IMG/VR virus record: IMGVR_UViG_3300040801_001975
Span: 1 to 52,164 of that record
DNA length: 52,164 bases
Direction: 5' to 3' (one strand)
From: a virus
The notes beneath the pieces were generated by a model, which made no database searches, had not been told where the DNA came from, and saw only the letters and a list, made by a program, of their open reading frames with translations. Shown one piece after another: positions 8,105-19,000 of this stretch (its first letter is position 1; each line of letters begins with the position of its first letter). A program made the position numbers and the translations under genes.

Positions 8105-9010
8105 ATGGGCGAATTTGATTTCTTAGAACCAATCCCGAAGACCACGGTTTCCGTGCGTCTTCCTTCCAGAGGTATCCTGTACCGTAAGGATTCCCCCGCT
8201 GGAAGTGGCAAAATTCATTTGTCTCCAATGACAATGGTTGAAGAAAGCTATTTCATGGACGACGAACTAACTTTTAGCGAAGCTTTCGATAAGATTCTTA
8301 AAAAGTGTGTTCAAGAAGAGCTTGATATTAACACTCTTTTGTCCGCAGACAAATTCTTTCTGTTTATGATGCTCCGAGCAATCACATATGGTCCAGAATA
8401 CACGTTTAGTTGGACATGTGGCTCTCAGAAACCTAACGGGGAAAACTGTAGACATAAGAATAGTAGTACAGTTAAAATCCCGGATGATTTTAAACTAAAG
8501 ATGCTAGCTGATGAAGATACTGAGCCCTTTAAAATTACACTACCAGATTGTCAGAGGGAAATTTCTTTCAAACTTCTTCGTGGGCATGATGAAGTATACA
8601 TTGACCGGTTCAGTAAGATGGAAGAGTCTAAAAAGCAAGAGGGAGTCACTCTTCCGAATAGGCTAGGTATCTTTCGTCTAGCTAGACACATCACGCACGT
8701 AGATGGCAAATCGGTTAAGGAAGCTCCTGAAAATATTCTTATGTCTTTCGTCGCTTCTTTTAGTGCAAAAGATAGACAGTATTTTCAGGATAAGATTGCT
8801 TATTACACCCCTGGTTTAGACACGGGCGTCAGCGTACTCTGTGAAAAGTGTGGCTCTGTGCAGAAATTGGATATGCCGTTTACGGCGGACTTTTTTCGCG
8901 CAGTCATTAACGAGGACGAGATCCCAGCAGTGGCAGATGAAGTTCGATCTGATGTATTACTTAGGGATGACCTACAGCGAAATAATGCGCCTGGATCTAG
9001 CCGAACTTAA
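8105..9010 (+). CDS. zinc-binding baseplate-hub / tail assembly chaperone-like protein
   Basis: A 301-residue protein lying between tube and tape measure, the usual place of tail assembly chaperones. It begins with a beta region containing VSVRLPSRGILY, like the LPSkG motif of gp26/gp51-type baseplate hub assembly proteins of T4-like phages. Four cysteines form a probable zinc site split across the chain: C105 and C115 (WTCGSQKPNGENC) and C246-x2-C249 (LCEKCGS). A strong AGGAGG precedes the start. The last 44-74 bases are overlapped in another frame by the next gene, an arrangement reminiscent of the overlapping G/GT chaperone pairs. The exact function is inferred. Confidence 0.6.
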   Translation: MGEFDFLEPIPKTTVSVRLPSRGILYRKDSPAGSGKIHLSPMTMVEESYFMDDELTFSEAFDKILKKCVQEELDINTLLSADKFFLFMMLRAITYGPEYTFSWTCGSQKPNGENCRHKNSSTVKIPDDFKLKMLADEDTEPFKITLPDCQREISFKLLRGHDEVYIDRFSKMEESKKQEGVTLPNRLGIFRLARHITHVDGKSVKEAPENILMSFVASFSAKDRQYFQDKIAYYTPGLDTGVSVLCEKCGSVQKLDMPFTADFFRAVINEDEIPAVADEVRSDVLLRDDLQRNNAPGSSRT

Positions 9011-9143
9011 TTGGTATTACTCAAAGCTTAGCCAGGTTAAAGAACAGGAAGCAGAAGTAGAAAAGATCAAGTTCGAAGCTAGTTTGATGGCAATGGGAGT
9101 TAATACTCGGCAAAAAGCTATGCAAGGGTTACCAACAAAGTAG
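8937..9143 (+). CDS. small overlapping gene, second member of the chaperone pair
   Basis: A 68-residue protein read in the +1 frame over the end of the preceding gene. Its sequence looks genuinely coding: MYYLGMTYSEIMRLDLAELN then a helical Lys/Glu-rich end, resembling the short C-terminal partner of phage tail assembly chaperones ('M...EI..L...EL.WY...L'). Three in-frame ATGs are possible (8937, 8952, 8967) and none has a strong ribosome site; the region is open further upstream (to 8841), so production by frameshifting from the upstream gene is also possible. A run ttt-ttt-c at 8891-8897 could be a slip site, but this is speculative. I give the longest plausible ATG start. Confidence 0.55.
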   Translation: MKFDLMYYLGMTYSEIMRLDLAELNWYYSKLSQVKEQEAEVEKIKFEASLMAMGVNTRQKAMQGLPTK

Positions 9144-9158
9144 ATATAGGTTATTGAG

Positions 9159-12131
9159 ATGACACCAGATTTAGACCAAACACTGTCTCTTAAGGCTACT
9201 TTGCAAGATCAAATTAGCCCTAGTTTGCAGAAAATCGAGCGGGGAGTCCAAGATACTCGTACCGCTTTAAATGAGCTTGTACAAACTGCTCAAAAAATCG
9301 AGCAGAATATGGGAAGCTCTGCTGAAGGAATGGCTAACCGAACAGGGCAGGCCACCAAAAGACTTCAGAATGACCTGGGAAAAACAGGTAGTGCTTTTAC
9401 TGAACTAGGGACTACTGCAACTGAAAATTCTGAAAAGATTGGGAATGCCCTTAAAGATGCTTTGTACACCCGTGATTCTTCTGCAAAACTTCGTGAATTG
9501 GACGACGGGTTAAAAGGGCTTAAATCTAGTTTAGAGGGAATGGCTAGTACTACTCGGCCAATGAATACTAAAGCCAGACGATTAGAAGCTATAGGCCAGG
9601 ATACGCTAAACAAGAAGGTCATCCCGGCTTTCCAAGAATTGCACGGAACATTAGATGACTTCCCCGATATCCTGCAAGAGATTAATACCTTAGAGAATCA
9701 GCGCATGTCCGGGATGCAGAGTTTTGGAGGCGTGCTTCAGGGTGTAAATGATCGTGTGTCTGGATTCGGGGAGGCAATCAGAGGGGTTCAGTTTGGTGTC
9801 CAAGACTTTGTTGCAGGACTTACGTCTGGGTATACTGCTATTCAAGGAATGCAGTTACGTAATTTACAAATAACTGCGGGGAGAACAAGGGGAGAAGGAG
9901 CATTTCAGCTTACTGAAGATACTGCTGCAATGATTAACCTTATAACTCGTGCTCCTAAAGGTATTTGGGAGAATGCTTACACCACTTTACTAGATATTTC
10001 AAAAGTTTCTACTGATGCTTATGGCGAACTAATAGACGATATGGTAAACCTTAGCAAAGCCACAGGATTGGCTACAGAGGAATTTGCCGGTTTATACGTC
10101 CAAATGGCTGAAATCGGTCAATTAAAAGGAGATAAGTGGGTAGATTTAAGTGAAAAGATTAGTTATTTTGCTACTACTTCTCGTGCTAGTATTGAAGATT
10201 TAGCCAATATTTTAAAGCAAGCAGCCGTTGACATGACTCGTTTTAGTCGGGAGTCTAGGTCGGCTTACGCGAATGCTTCTTTAGCTAATGCCGCAATGTC
10301 GGCTGATCTGGGGTTAGGCGCAGAAAAGGCCCAAGAAATTTATGAAAATATTCTAAATAACCCCGATGTCGCTTCTAGACTACAGGGTATTGTTGGCGGG
10401 GCTGTTAATGTCTTTGACGCGGCCATGCGCCCAGAAATGCACCAAGAACTTATGGCCCAGGTTTACGAGGGGGCAGCACGCCAAGCAGAACGTTTTAATG
10501 CTAGAACGTACATGGGGCGGTATTCTTTTAACCAAGTATTTGCTGGAACAGGTGTGGATGCAGATACTGCTCTTCGGGTTCAGAATTTTATGGAGGAAAA
10601 TAACTTAACCGGCCCAGGACAATTGTCTGCTTATATGCGAAAAAATTATGCCGTTCCTGAAGGAAAACGTGACGAACAATTTGATCGGTTAGTAAGCATT
10701 CTTAGAGGAACTGCTCCAGAACAGTTTGAGCAAGCTCAAAGTTTCATGGAAGCTGCTGGAATGGAAATCGGCAAACACCAAATGAAAGCTCTGGAGAGTT
10801 TCTTAGCGCCCGGTTTAGACTGGGCACAAAAAACAGCTTTAACCCTATACGATATGAATAAGGCAGCTAAAGAACATTATGCTAGATTTGCAGCATATAT
10901 GTTGCTCGGCCAAAATTTTATGACCTTGATCAGGAATACACTTGGTAGACTACCTATTATTGGGGGAATTTTAGACAAAGCGGGGTTAAACACTGCTTTA
11001 GGAGGTTTAGTGGGGGCTATAGGCGCAGCCTATGGTATTCATAAAGTTACTTCTGGGGCGGAAGAAGCAAGAAGGCAAGAAAGAAAATCTCCTGCTTCAA
11101 TGACATTTGAAGATTTAAGAGAACGTGGACATAAGCTTGCTCCTTTTGAAGGCACTGCTATTTTATCAGAAAATATTGCAGGTATAGAAAAATTGGCTGA
11201 GTATGGAAAACAACGAGGATTACCCGAAGCGGCAAAGAATGAACGACTAGCTGAACAACTACGCGAGATCCGAGATACGTTTGTTGAGCTTGAGTCTAAG
11301 CGAGATGTTGAATTTCAACAAAGAATGCGAGCATTTGAGGCGGCTAAAGAATCTGCTGCGACTGAGGAAGAAAGAGCCTCAATTCAAAAAAGTGCCCGAG
11401 AGTATGTAGATGCCCGTATTCAAGCACACCAAGAATTTTATCGTCGCCAAGAAACATCTTTACAAGCAATTGATGACTTAGAGAAAAGGATGAAAACACC
11501 ACCAAATGCAATTGTCTTGGAGAATATGGCTAAGACTGTTTGGACATTTGCAAAAGCTACTTTTGGGTACCAAAAAGAAAAACTTGCTGCTGATGCAAGT
11601 ATTGCTGAAAAGGTGGGTAAAGTAGCAGGAGAATATATTAATTTCAAATATGGTGACGAGTTTGCGCTATTGAAGGTAGGGGCAAAAGCATTGGCTAATG
11701 TTGCTGTTGACCAGATTATGGGTCCAGGGTGGTGGAGAAATTTTAGGAAGGCTGGTGAGGTAACAGATAAGTTACGAGAAGATGTTATGGCTCAGGAAGC
11801 TCCTTTAAGTGAGAAACAAAAGTATCTCAATCGTTTAGACCAAGTAGAAGCCGGAGAGTTACCATTGATTGACCCCAATGGAGCATTTTTGAATGCTGCT
11901 GCGTTGAACATGGGGTCGAAATCTTATGATGAAACTATATCTAAAGCTAGCGTGGAACAGGTTGCTATTTTAGGCCGAATTGATGCTTGGTTAGAGCAGA
12001 TTTATAAAACAGGAACGAGTGAAGGAAGCGGGTTGAGTGCTAAAGATATTTTTACTGTTAAACCGTTAAGAGATTTCTGGTTTGGTGATCCTGACGCCGA
12101 CCGAGCAAAACAGGGAAGAAGTGGCCCTTAA
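9159..12131 (+). CDS. tape measure protein
   Basis: A 990-residue protein, placed after the chaperone pair as tape measures are. The first 220 residues are Gln/Lys/Glu/Thr-rich helix typical of coiled coils (SLQKIERGVQDTRTALNELV and later similar segments). Residues about 600-640 contain hydrophobic Gly/Ala-rich stretches (LGRLPIIGGILDKAGL, then LGGLVGAIGAAYG) that could insert into the host membrane during DNA injection. The C-terminal half is again helical and charged. At about 1.5 angstrom per residue this predicts a tail near 150 nm. No lysozyme or peptidase motif is evident. Confidence 0.85.
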   Translation: MTPDLDQTLSLKATLQDQISPSLQKIERGVQDTRTALNELVQTAQKIEQNMGSSAEGMANRTGQATKRLQNDLGKTGSAFTELGTTATENSEKIGNALKDALYTRDSSAKLRELDDGLKGLKSSLEGMASTTRPMNTKARRLEAIGQDTLNKKVIPAFQELHGTLDDFPDILQEINTLENQRMSGMQSFGGVLQGVNDRVSGFGEAIRGVQFGVQDFVAGLTSGYTAIQGMQLRNLQITAGRTRGEGAFQLTEDTAAMINLITRAPKGIWENAYTTLLDISKVSTDAYGELIDDMVNLSKATGLATEEFAGLYVQMAEIGQLKGDKWVDLSEKISYFATTSRASIEDLANILKQAAVDMTRFSRESRSAYANASLANAAMSADLGLGAEKAQEIYENILNNPDVASRLQGIVGGAVNVFDAAMRPEMHQELMAQVYEGAARQAERFNARTYMGRYSFNQVFAGTGVDADTALRVQNFMEENNLTGPGQLSAYMRKNYAVPEGKRDEQFDRLVSILRGTAPEQFEQAQSFMEAAGMEIGKHQMKALESFLAPGLDWAQKTALTLYDMNKAAKEHYARFAAYMLLGQNFMTLIRNTLGRLPIIGGILDKAGLNTALGGLVGAIGAAYGIHKVTSGAEEARRQERKSPASMTFEDLRERGHKLAPFEGTAILSENIAGIEKLAEYGKQRGLPEAAKNERLAEQLREIRDTFVELESKRDVEFQQRMRAFEAAKESAATEEERASIQKSAREYVDARIQAHQEFYRRQETSLQAIDDLEKRMKTPPNAIVLENMAKTVWTFAKATFGYQKEKLAADASIAEKVGKVAGEYINFKYGDEFALLKVGAKALANVAVDQIMGPGWWRNFRKAGEVTDKLREDVMAQEAPLSEKQKYLNRLDQVEAGELPLIDPNGAFLNAAALNMGSKSYDETISKASVEQVAILGRIDAWLEQIYKTGTSEGSGLSAKDIFTVKPLRDFWFGDPDADRAKQGRSGP

Positions 12132-12153
12132 ACTTTAGAAAAGGTAAAAAATT

Positions 12154-12843
12154 ATGCCGTATACAGGTAGAGAATCTATTGCAAAGTTTTTGTCCCCCGA
12201 GGCATATTGTTTTCTTCTTGATGTTGACGAGGGAACAAATAATCGTCTTGAATTTCAGTTAATGCCAGAGAATATTTCTGAGTCAAAAGCAGCAATATAT
12301 AATGAAATTCCCATTATAGGCAGAAGTTTACCATTACTCGGCTATGCTGGGTCAACATCTAGGCAGGTTTCTTTGAGTATAAATTTTGCTGCGATAAACA
12401 AGCCTGGATCAGGGAAGTATGACGTTTTTTGGGTCCAAAATCGTGTTCGTTGGTTAGAGTCTAAAGTGTACCCCGTGTACCGAGGTGGGTTTACTTTCCC
12501 CCCGCACAGATTATTATTAATCCTTGGTCAGGCTATTCGAATGCAGGCGGTTATGGTTTCTTGTACTACAAGTTGGTTAGGACCATGGGATGCTATGATA
12601 GAAAATGAAAATAATGCTGGACAAGTTTATCCTTTTCGGGCATCCATAGACTGCCAGTTCCAAGAGTATGGGTTAAATAACGGCGCTTCAGGACACCCGC
12701 ATGGGCACTATGATGCTATTTCTGGTAGGAATCAGGCGGATGCTGATTCTGGGGCAGAATCTTATATTGACATACCCATAGCTGCCCAAGCAGAAACTAC
12801 CGTTCCTGATTTTGTGCAACAACGAAGAGATTTAGGGCTTTAA
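12154..12843 (+). CDS. baseplate-tube adaptor protein (gp48/gp54-like by position)
   Basis: A 229-residue protein. The N-terminal pattern FQLMPENISESKAAIYNEIP followed by IIGRSLPLLGYAGSTSRQVS is typical of baseplate proteins next to LysM-like proteins ('f.l.P..i..s..a.y..i.iiGRs.p...y'), which cap or initiate the tail tube. A His cluster (GHPHGHYD, about residue 178) near the C terminus is unexplained. It lies 22 bp after the tape measure and 9 bp before the LysM-like gene, so it belongs to the hub block. The assignment is by pattern and gene order. Confidence 0.55.
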   Translation: MPYTGRESIAKFLSPEAYCFLLDVDEGTNNRLEFQLMPENISESKAAIYNEIPIIGRSLPLLGYAGSTSRQVSLSINFAAINKPGSGKYDVFWVQNRVRWLESKVYPVYRGGFTFPPHRLLLILGQAIRMQAVMVSCTTSWLGPWDAMIENENNAGQVYPFRASIDCQFQEYGLNNGASGHPHGHYDAISGRNQADADSGAESYIDIPIAAQAETTVPDFVQQRRDLGL

Positions 12844-12852
12844 GGAGTTGAT

Positions 12853-13215
12853 ATGCCAGTCACCAAAACACTTTTAACGCCATTGCGTAAATCGCAGATT
12901 CCTCAACGGAATTTGAATATTCCTGGTAGGTATAGAAAATCTTGGTATTACCAGGATAGTAATTCTAGGTATTTTTTGGGGTCTTTTCCCACAGAAACTC
13001 TTCCTCCAGACGACACAGATCAATTCTATGCTTTACAGCTTGGAGATGTTGGTCGTCCAGATCTTATTTCTTACAAGTTTTATGGAACTCCCGTTTTCTA
13101 CTGGATACTCCTTTGGATAAACGGAATTTTAGACCCATTTGAAGGAATGTACCCAGGAATGCTATTACGAATTCCTACAAGATTTAGATTGTCTGAGTAC
13201 GATATTCCTGGTTAG
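12853..13215 (+). CDS. baseplate wedge protein with LysM-like domain (gp53-like)
   Basis: A 120-residue protein. Its C-terminal half, GDVGRPDLISYKFYGTPVFY then WILLWINGILDPFEGMYPGM and LLRIPT, is the LysM-like motif characteristic of T4 gp53 and related baseplate wedge proteins ('gDrPdlIsy..YGt...ywii...N.i.dpf....G..lrIP'). In T4, gp53 links wedge units together around the hub. An upstream AAGGAG precedes the ATG. It is followed 8 bp later by the hub gene. Confidence 0.8.
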   Translation: MPVTKTLLTPLRKSQIPQRNLNIPGRYRKSWYYQDSNSRYFLGSFPTETLPPDDTDQFYALQLGDVGRPDLISYKFYGTPVFYWILLWINGILDPFEGMYPGMLLRIPTRFRLSEYDIPG

Positions 13216-13223
13216 AAGGTAAA

Positions 13224-14816
13224 ATGGCAACTTCAAATCGTCCAACAATGCACCAGACGTATATTCCTTTTGTGGAGATGTACATTAATGGTGTAGACAT
13301 TCTACGCGGTCGTGATGGGAAACCTAGAACGCTTATCTCTTTTACTCATGACATTTATGTAGGTACGGGGGGGTTTTGGACTCTAGAGGTTTTTGACCCA
13401 GATTACATTTCTATTGAAGAGTTTTTAGTGTCTACAGTGACGAATGTTACAGATATAGGTGAAAAGGCACATGGGGAAGCCACGGTTGGTAAAGACCAAG
13501 AATTTACTAATATTTCTGCGGCAACATTCAGATACGGTTATGTAGGCCATTCCGTAGAAGAGGCTGTGCTTCTTGGGAGTGGGGATGGGGAAACGGGGGG
13601 GTATTTTTTCGGTAGTGTCCACTTCTATATCCCACGATTTGAAACTAATGGTACATATTTAACTATTCGTGGTGATTCTGCGGGGACTAGAATTAGACAG
13701 AGGCCCATAATTTATAACAATTATACGGGAATGACTATTCTTGAAATTTTTGACACCGTGTGTAAACAACAAGAGTGGAAACTAGTCTTGTCTGGTGGGT
13801 TAGAATTTGCTGATTTGGAAAAAGCATTTAAAAAAGATGTTCCTGGAGTATTTGGGACAACAGATGACTCATCAATGCACACGGAAGTAGAACCGCCGCA
13901 GTATAGTAAACGGGAAAATGAAGACGCTTTAGATTTTTTAAACCGTTTATGTTTGTACGCTCGAACGGAGGGAACAGATTTTAATAACGTCAACTGCCGG
14001 TTGGAATACCGGGCAACAAAAAAATCGGATAATACGGCGGGGGGAATTCAAGGTTATCTACATCTAAGTGCAGAGACATACAAAAAAGATCCTATTCGCA
14101 GTTACACCTATATGCGAGATCCTACGTCAGACGTTATATCCTATTCACCTAATATTCAAGCTTTTGTCCCTGCTTTAATTGGGGCGTCTGGTATGGTTTT
14201 CAAAATGGACAGCGTTCGCAAGGGAGAATTAGGTTTATATACTTTAGATGAAATTAACCGAGAGAAAAAGACCTTTTTGTCCGAAAGAGCAGGTGGTCCT
14301 GCGCTTACTACTTTTAGTCAAAGTGAATCGGTAAAACCAAAAGGGAGAGATCACACCCCTGGCGTAGATAAACCTGAGGGTGTTGGTGCGGGTAAAAATC
14401 GTTTGGCAGGAGAAAAAACTCCGGACCAAGATGAAGAGTTAATGGGCATGACTGTTTCTATTTCAGACGACCAAAAGGGAGACCTCCAGGTACTAAATTT
14501 TTGGTTAGCCGCACAACAAATGGTTAATCGTGCTAGTTTGGTAATTTTTGGTGACCCTTCTGAAGATTTAGTGCCCGGAGAAATTGTTTGGATAGCTGTT
14601 TATGTTCCCACACCTGAAGGAGAAATGAAGCTGCATTGGACCTCTAATTATTGGTATATTGTTGGGGTTAATCATGAGATTCGTGGGGGACAAATGCTCA
14701 CTAATTTGGAATTAACTCGTCAAGGTATCGAACTTGGTGGCGTAGAGTCAGACGCAGCTTCTGCTGCCCCAGCGAAAAAAACACCCCCAGGAAAACAAAG
14801 ATCTGTCGGAGCATAG
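13224..14816 (+). CDS. baseplate hub protein, gp27/gpD-like
   Basis: A 530-residue hub protein that should form the trimeric ring to which the spike is attached. The N-terminal domain (LISFTHDIYVGTGGFWTLEV then FDPDYISIEEFL) and the middle segment MTILEIFDTVCKQQEWKLVL resemble gp27/gpD-type hubs, where a similar helix starts the tube-like second domain. The C-terminal part, DLVPGEIVWIAVYVPTPEGE and YWYIVGVNHEIRGGQMLTNL, is the usual last beta domain ('...pG..v.i......W.i..V.H.i..g...t.leL'). The next gene begins 1 bp after the stop and encodes the matching OB-fold spike, which supports the call. Confidence 0.8.
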   Translation: MATSNRPTMHQTYIPFVEMYINGVDILRGRDGKPRTLISFTHDIYVGTGGFWTLEVFDPDYISIEEFLVSTVTNVTDIGEKAHGEATVGKDQEFTNISAATFRYGYVGHSVEEAVLLGSGDGETGGYFFGSVHFYIPRFETNGTYLTIRGDSAGTRIRQRPIIYNNYTGMTILEIFDTVCKQQEWKLVLSGGLEFADLEKAFKKDVPGVFGTTDDSSMHTEVEPPQYSKRENEDALDFLNRLCLYARTEGTDFNNVNCRLEYRATKKSDNTAGGIQGYLHLSAETYKKDPIRSYTYMRDPTSDVISYSPNIQAFVPALIGASGMVFKMDSVRKGELGLYTLDEINREKKTFLSERAGGPALTTFSQSESVKPKGRDHTPGVDKPEGVGAGKNRLAGEKTPDQDEELMGMTVSISDDQKGDLQVLNFWLAAQQMVNRASLVIFGDPSEDLVPGEIVWIAVYVPTPEGEMKLHWTSNYWYIVGVNHEIRGGQMLTNLELTRQGIELGGVESDAASAAPAKKTPPGKQRSVGA

Positions 14817-14817
14817 T

Positions 14818-16092
14818 ATGGGGTCTATTAAGAATTATGAAAAAAGGGCACCAATGCATTTGGCGATGGATTGGCGAGAGGGGAAAGGTGTCCATGCTAG
14901 AGATAAAACAGCTATTTACCGTGGAGTTGTTGAATATAACCGAGACCCAGATCATAGAGGTAGAGTAAAAGTCCGTGTAGCAGAATATGGTCCCGAGTTT
15001 AGCCAACAAGATCCTTCAAAACCCCGTTGCCCAACACTATCCCTTCCTTGGGCGATTCCACTTTTTAACCAATGTGCTGGTATGGGGTTTGGCGCATTTA
15101 CTGTGCCTGCTGTGGGTTCTCGTGTGTATGTTATGTATGAACGTGGGCATCCTGAACAACCCGTTTATTTTGGCGGGTGGTTTGCTAATACCGTGCGCCA
15201 AAAAAGGTATGGAGTAACAGGTACAACATTAGAGCCTCCTAAGAAGGAGTTTGAAGAGCAACCAGGGTATGGGGAAAATGGGTTACTTGGTGGGGAGTAT
15301 ATGTATCCGCCGCGACCTACGGAGTATCAAGGACATTGGTATGAAGAACAGGGGCCTGAAATCCCTTTAGAACTCGTGGATATGGTAGACCATACTCCTG
15401 ACACTCAAATGTATTTTAAAACGCTCAAAGGGGCCTCCTTACTCGTTAGAGAGCGAGATGAAGTAGAAGAGATGGTTCTTACAGACCGTCTTGGGGCTGA
15501 GCTTCGGTTTGAGTCGAATACTCCACTTTTAGAAAATGGTGTTCTTCGTCGTGGTAGGGTTTCAGCTACACAACATGAGCCTATGAGCCTGGATAACCTT
15601 GCACATTTTACTCATCACGTTGCGTTATTTAACGCTGTTCGTTCTGGACTAGAAATTAACACTGGGACTATTGGGGATGATAATTCTATTAAGCTAGACA
15701 TCCACCCGGAACAGAGTCAAAAGAAGAATACCGAATTATTGCCTACTCGGGCAGCTTTAGAAATTGATCCTGGAGAAGATCGCATACAGATTTTATACCG
15801 AGAGGATGATGTGGATCTTGGATATATTACTTTTGACCGAATAGCGAGACGACTTACTATTGTAGGTATGGAGGCTATGTCAATTTCTTCTACCGAAGAA
15901 GTAGATATTCGTGCGCCTAAGATTAAACTTACTGGTAATATAGACATAGATGGCGAAGTTAGTTACTTTGGGAATCAAAAGAGTTCTTTTATAGAAGCAG
16001 ATATAACTCCTTGTGGGGTACCTTTTAGAAATTATACCCCCTGCGATACAAGATCTAATATTTGGCGGGGCACAAGGGGGTATAAAAGATAA
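14818..16092 (+). CDS. baseplate central spike, gp5/VgrG-like OB-fold protein
   Basis: A 424-residue spike protein. Residues about 40-125 form the gp5 N-terminal OB-fold: YRGVVEYNRDPDHRGRVKVR, later LPWAIPLFNQ and VPAVGSRVYVMYERGHPEQP VYFGGW in two parts, all standard for gp5, gpV and VgrG. There is no lysozyme domain (no E-D-T catalytic pattern), unlike T4 gp5. The C-terminal 120 residues are beta-rich with short repeats (IDIRAPKIKLTG, NIDIDGEV), the beginning of a beta-prism. Two Cys near the end (CGVPF, PCDTR) are notable. It ends with its TAA overlapping the next ATG (TAATG), linking it with the beta-helix protein. Confidence 0.85.
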   Translation: MGSIKNYEKRAPMHLAMDWREGKGVHARDKTAIYRGVVEYNRDPDHRGRVKVRVAEYGPEFSQQDPSKPRCPTLSLPWAIPLFNQCAGMGFGAFTVPAVGSRVYVMYERGHPEQPVYFGGWFANTVRQKRYGVTGTTLEPPKKEFEEQPGYGENGLLGGEYMYPPRPTEYQGHWYEEQGPEIPLELVDMVDHTPDTQMYFKTLKGASLLVRERDEVEEMVLTDRLGAELRFESNTPLLENGVLRRGRVSATQHEPMSLDNLAHFTHHVALFNAVRSGLEINTGTIGDDNSIKLDIHPEQSQKKNTELLPTRAALEIDPGEDRIQILYREDDVDLGYITFDRIARRLTIVGMEAMSISSTEEVDIRAPKIKLTGNIDIDGEVSYFGNQKSSFIEADITPCGVPFRNYTPCDTRSNIWRGTRGYKR

Positions 16093-19000
16093 TGTCTAAA
16101 GCAACAATTAAAGGCGATATTAAAACGCTTTATGCTTACTATAGGTTATCTGATTTCGAGATGACCAATATTTCTCTAGTAGACAAAACCTTAAATGAAA
16201 CTGTAGCATTTGAAGGCCATATGAACTGGTCTTTTAACCGCTGTATCTTCGATGCCCCTTTTTCTTTTGGAGTGGAAGGAGATCGACTAGAGGGAGATTT
16301 ACGGGGAAACCCTGATGAAGAACCATTCCCTCCATATGGTTCAAATGGTGTTGTTTTTGATGGGTGTATTTTTAATACAAATTTTAATATAGAAGATAAT
16401 TGTGTGGTTTTATTAAAAGACTGTAAATTTAATAATTCTGACCCAGTTATTTTCAAAAAAAATACCCGAGTAGAGTTTATCGGTTGTGAATTTTTTGGTC
16501 CAGTTGAACTTGATTATTTTTGTGAAGTTAAATTTAGAGACTGCTCTTTTGATGGTCTCGAATACGCAATTAATGCCAAAAATCATTGTAAACTTTTTCT
16601 TGACGAAACTACGGCTACAGGAATTAGTAATTATTTCCTTTCGGTGGAAAACGATTGTCATGTAGATGTATCTTCCCAAGAAGCAGCTAGTTATGAAACA
16701 AGTAGTAATTCTGTGTTTAAGGGGAAGGATCATTGTACAATTAGGCTGTACGGGTTAGGAACCGTAAAGAGTGATGTTGGACCCACTTTATCTGTAGACG
16801 AGGATTCTAAGCTCGAAGTAAGAGAAGTAGAGTTAATCCAATCTTCTCAAGGACATGCTGTATCTGTCACTGACAATAGTGAAGGCTATTTCAAAGAAAT
16901 ACCTAAAGTTGAGTCAACACAAGGAGATGCTTTTTATGCTAATAAAAGCGTTTTAAGATTTCGTAGTGTTGAAGAGATTACTTCTGTTCAAAAGCACGCT
17001 ATTGAAGCTTTTGATTCTACAGTATATGGTATGGATTTGGGTACCTTAAATAGTGTCCAAACCTCGGCTATTTATGGCTATTTTTCTAGTTTTAATCTAG
17101 CCAAGGGAGACGTAATTCTTTCTAATACTAGTGAGGCTATTAGTCTTAATGAAGAGAGTAATTCTACTATCCGAGATTTTGCAAGAATTGAAGGGACAAC
17201 TACAGGAATTATTTTAACTAATAGTGCTCAGTTATTTGTACAAAGAATCACGGATGCTATTCAGGGAGTATCCGATTATGGTTGCAGCCTCGTAAAAGGT
17301 ATTTTACGGGTGGCTGATTGCCCTCTAATAGAGGGGGCTAAAACTGCTATTAAAAGCTCTGGAGACTCCCGAGTTCAGACTAAAAATGTTACTTTAATTG
17401 AAGGAAAAGAAGAAGCTGGGGTACATCTTGAAGACACGGTTTATGACATCCAAACTTCTACAGATATCATTGGGCTTGAAACCGGGTGTTATCTAGGAAA
17501 TTGTAGGGGGGTTATAACAGACGTTGACCTTATTTTAGGAGATGAGGCTAACGGCTTTGTTATAGATAGTGTCTCAGGACCGACTGAAATTACCCGAGTA
17601 AAGCGGATTGAATGCCAAGCTCAGGGAGCACGCATTATTACCGGGGATAATGGTCAGGTGCAGATAAATGAGGTAGAAGAAATCCTATCCCATTTTGGTA
17701 ATGCTGTTGAAATAGATGTTGGAGAAAATAGCTCCCTTGACCTTTACGATGTAGAAAAAATCACCTCAGTTGAGCAAGCAGGCATCGTTGGGGCTGTTAC
17801 TGGTAGGTTTACACTTACTAAATCTGAGCATATTAGTAGCCAAAATAACCAGATTGTTGTTATAACAGGAGATGGCATCAACTCTTTTGTCCGGTTTAGT
17901 GATATAGCTTTATGTAGTACTGTTGATAGCCCAGAATCTCCTTTCTTTGTGTCTACAGTTAGTACGATTGAGCTTGAAAGAATTGCTGAAATTAAAACAA
18001 TTACTACAGAAGCTAGTGTGGTAGAGCTTCAGGGGATCGGTGTTGACTATGGAAGCATCAAGGTTCTCAATTGCGCTAAGGTTTCTGCCGAAGAATGTAG
18101 TAATGTTGTATTTACACATAACGCTCTATTGACAGATATAGTAGGCACAGATGAAGAGTGCCAAATTCTAGGGAAAACTGTTAAATTCGCGGGGTTGTCT
18201 GCTAAAGACACGAATTTGTACGTTAGTAATTACGATAAAATATCCGTTGAAGAAGAAGGACACGCTATTGATCTAGAGGTTCTAAATGCCCGTGGTGTTG
18301 AAATGCGGGTGTACGCTATCCGAGAAATTATAGGTGCAGCCGATGGTATCCACTATGAAGGCAGTGGAACGTTAAAGCTAACAGAGTTACCTAAAATAGA
18401 AGGTGGGTCTAATGACACCAATGTCGTTTATCTCTTCGGCACACCTTTTACGACTGTCGAAATGCATAGCATCGCAACAGTTACAGGTAAAGGAAAATTC
18501 GTAGCTAAAAATACCGTGGGCAAATTTTATGGTTGCGTAATAAATGCCCCGGTAACTCAAGAAGGATCTCGCTTAGAGTTTTATAACACGCCCGTTACTC
18601 TTAATGGGGCAGATAATAACTTCACGGCGGATAGTACATCATCTGTGTACTTCTTTAACTCTGCTGTTGCTGGAGGAAGATTAGACGTTGCTGGAACTGT
18701 AACCGGAGACGTGTCTTCGTTCCCTCAAGGAAAAATCGCTGGTGCCGCACTTTTGAATAGTTGTGCCATCACTGATTACTGGGAAATTAACGGGGCTATT
18801 ATTGCTAATAGTGTTGAAACCAGTAACATTCTAAATATTACTGGGGGCATTGGAACCGCCGCCTTGTTAAATGGTTATAAGGCTACTGGGTCAGAGGGGG
18901 TAGAGATCGGGGATTTCTGTGGCGTAATCCTAAACAGTGCCGAGTTTGCAGACGGAGCTATTGCTGTTAATAACACCGCAGCGTTAATCGCAAATAGTTT

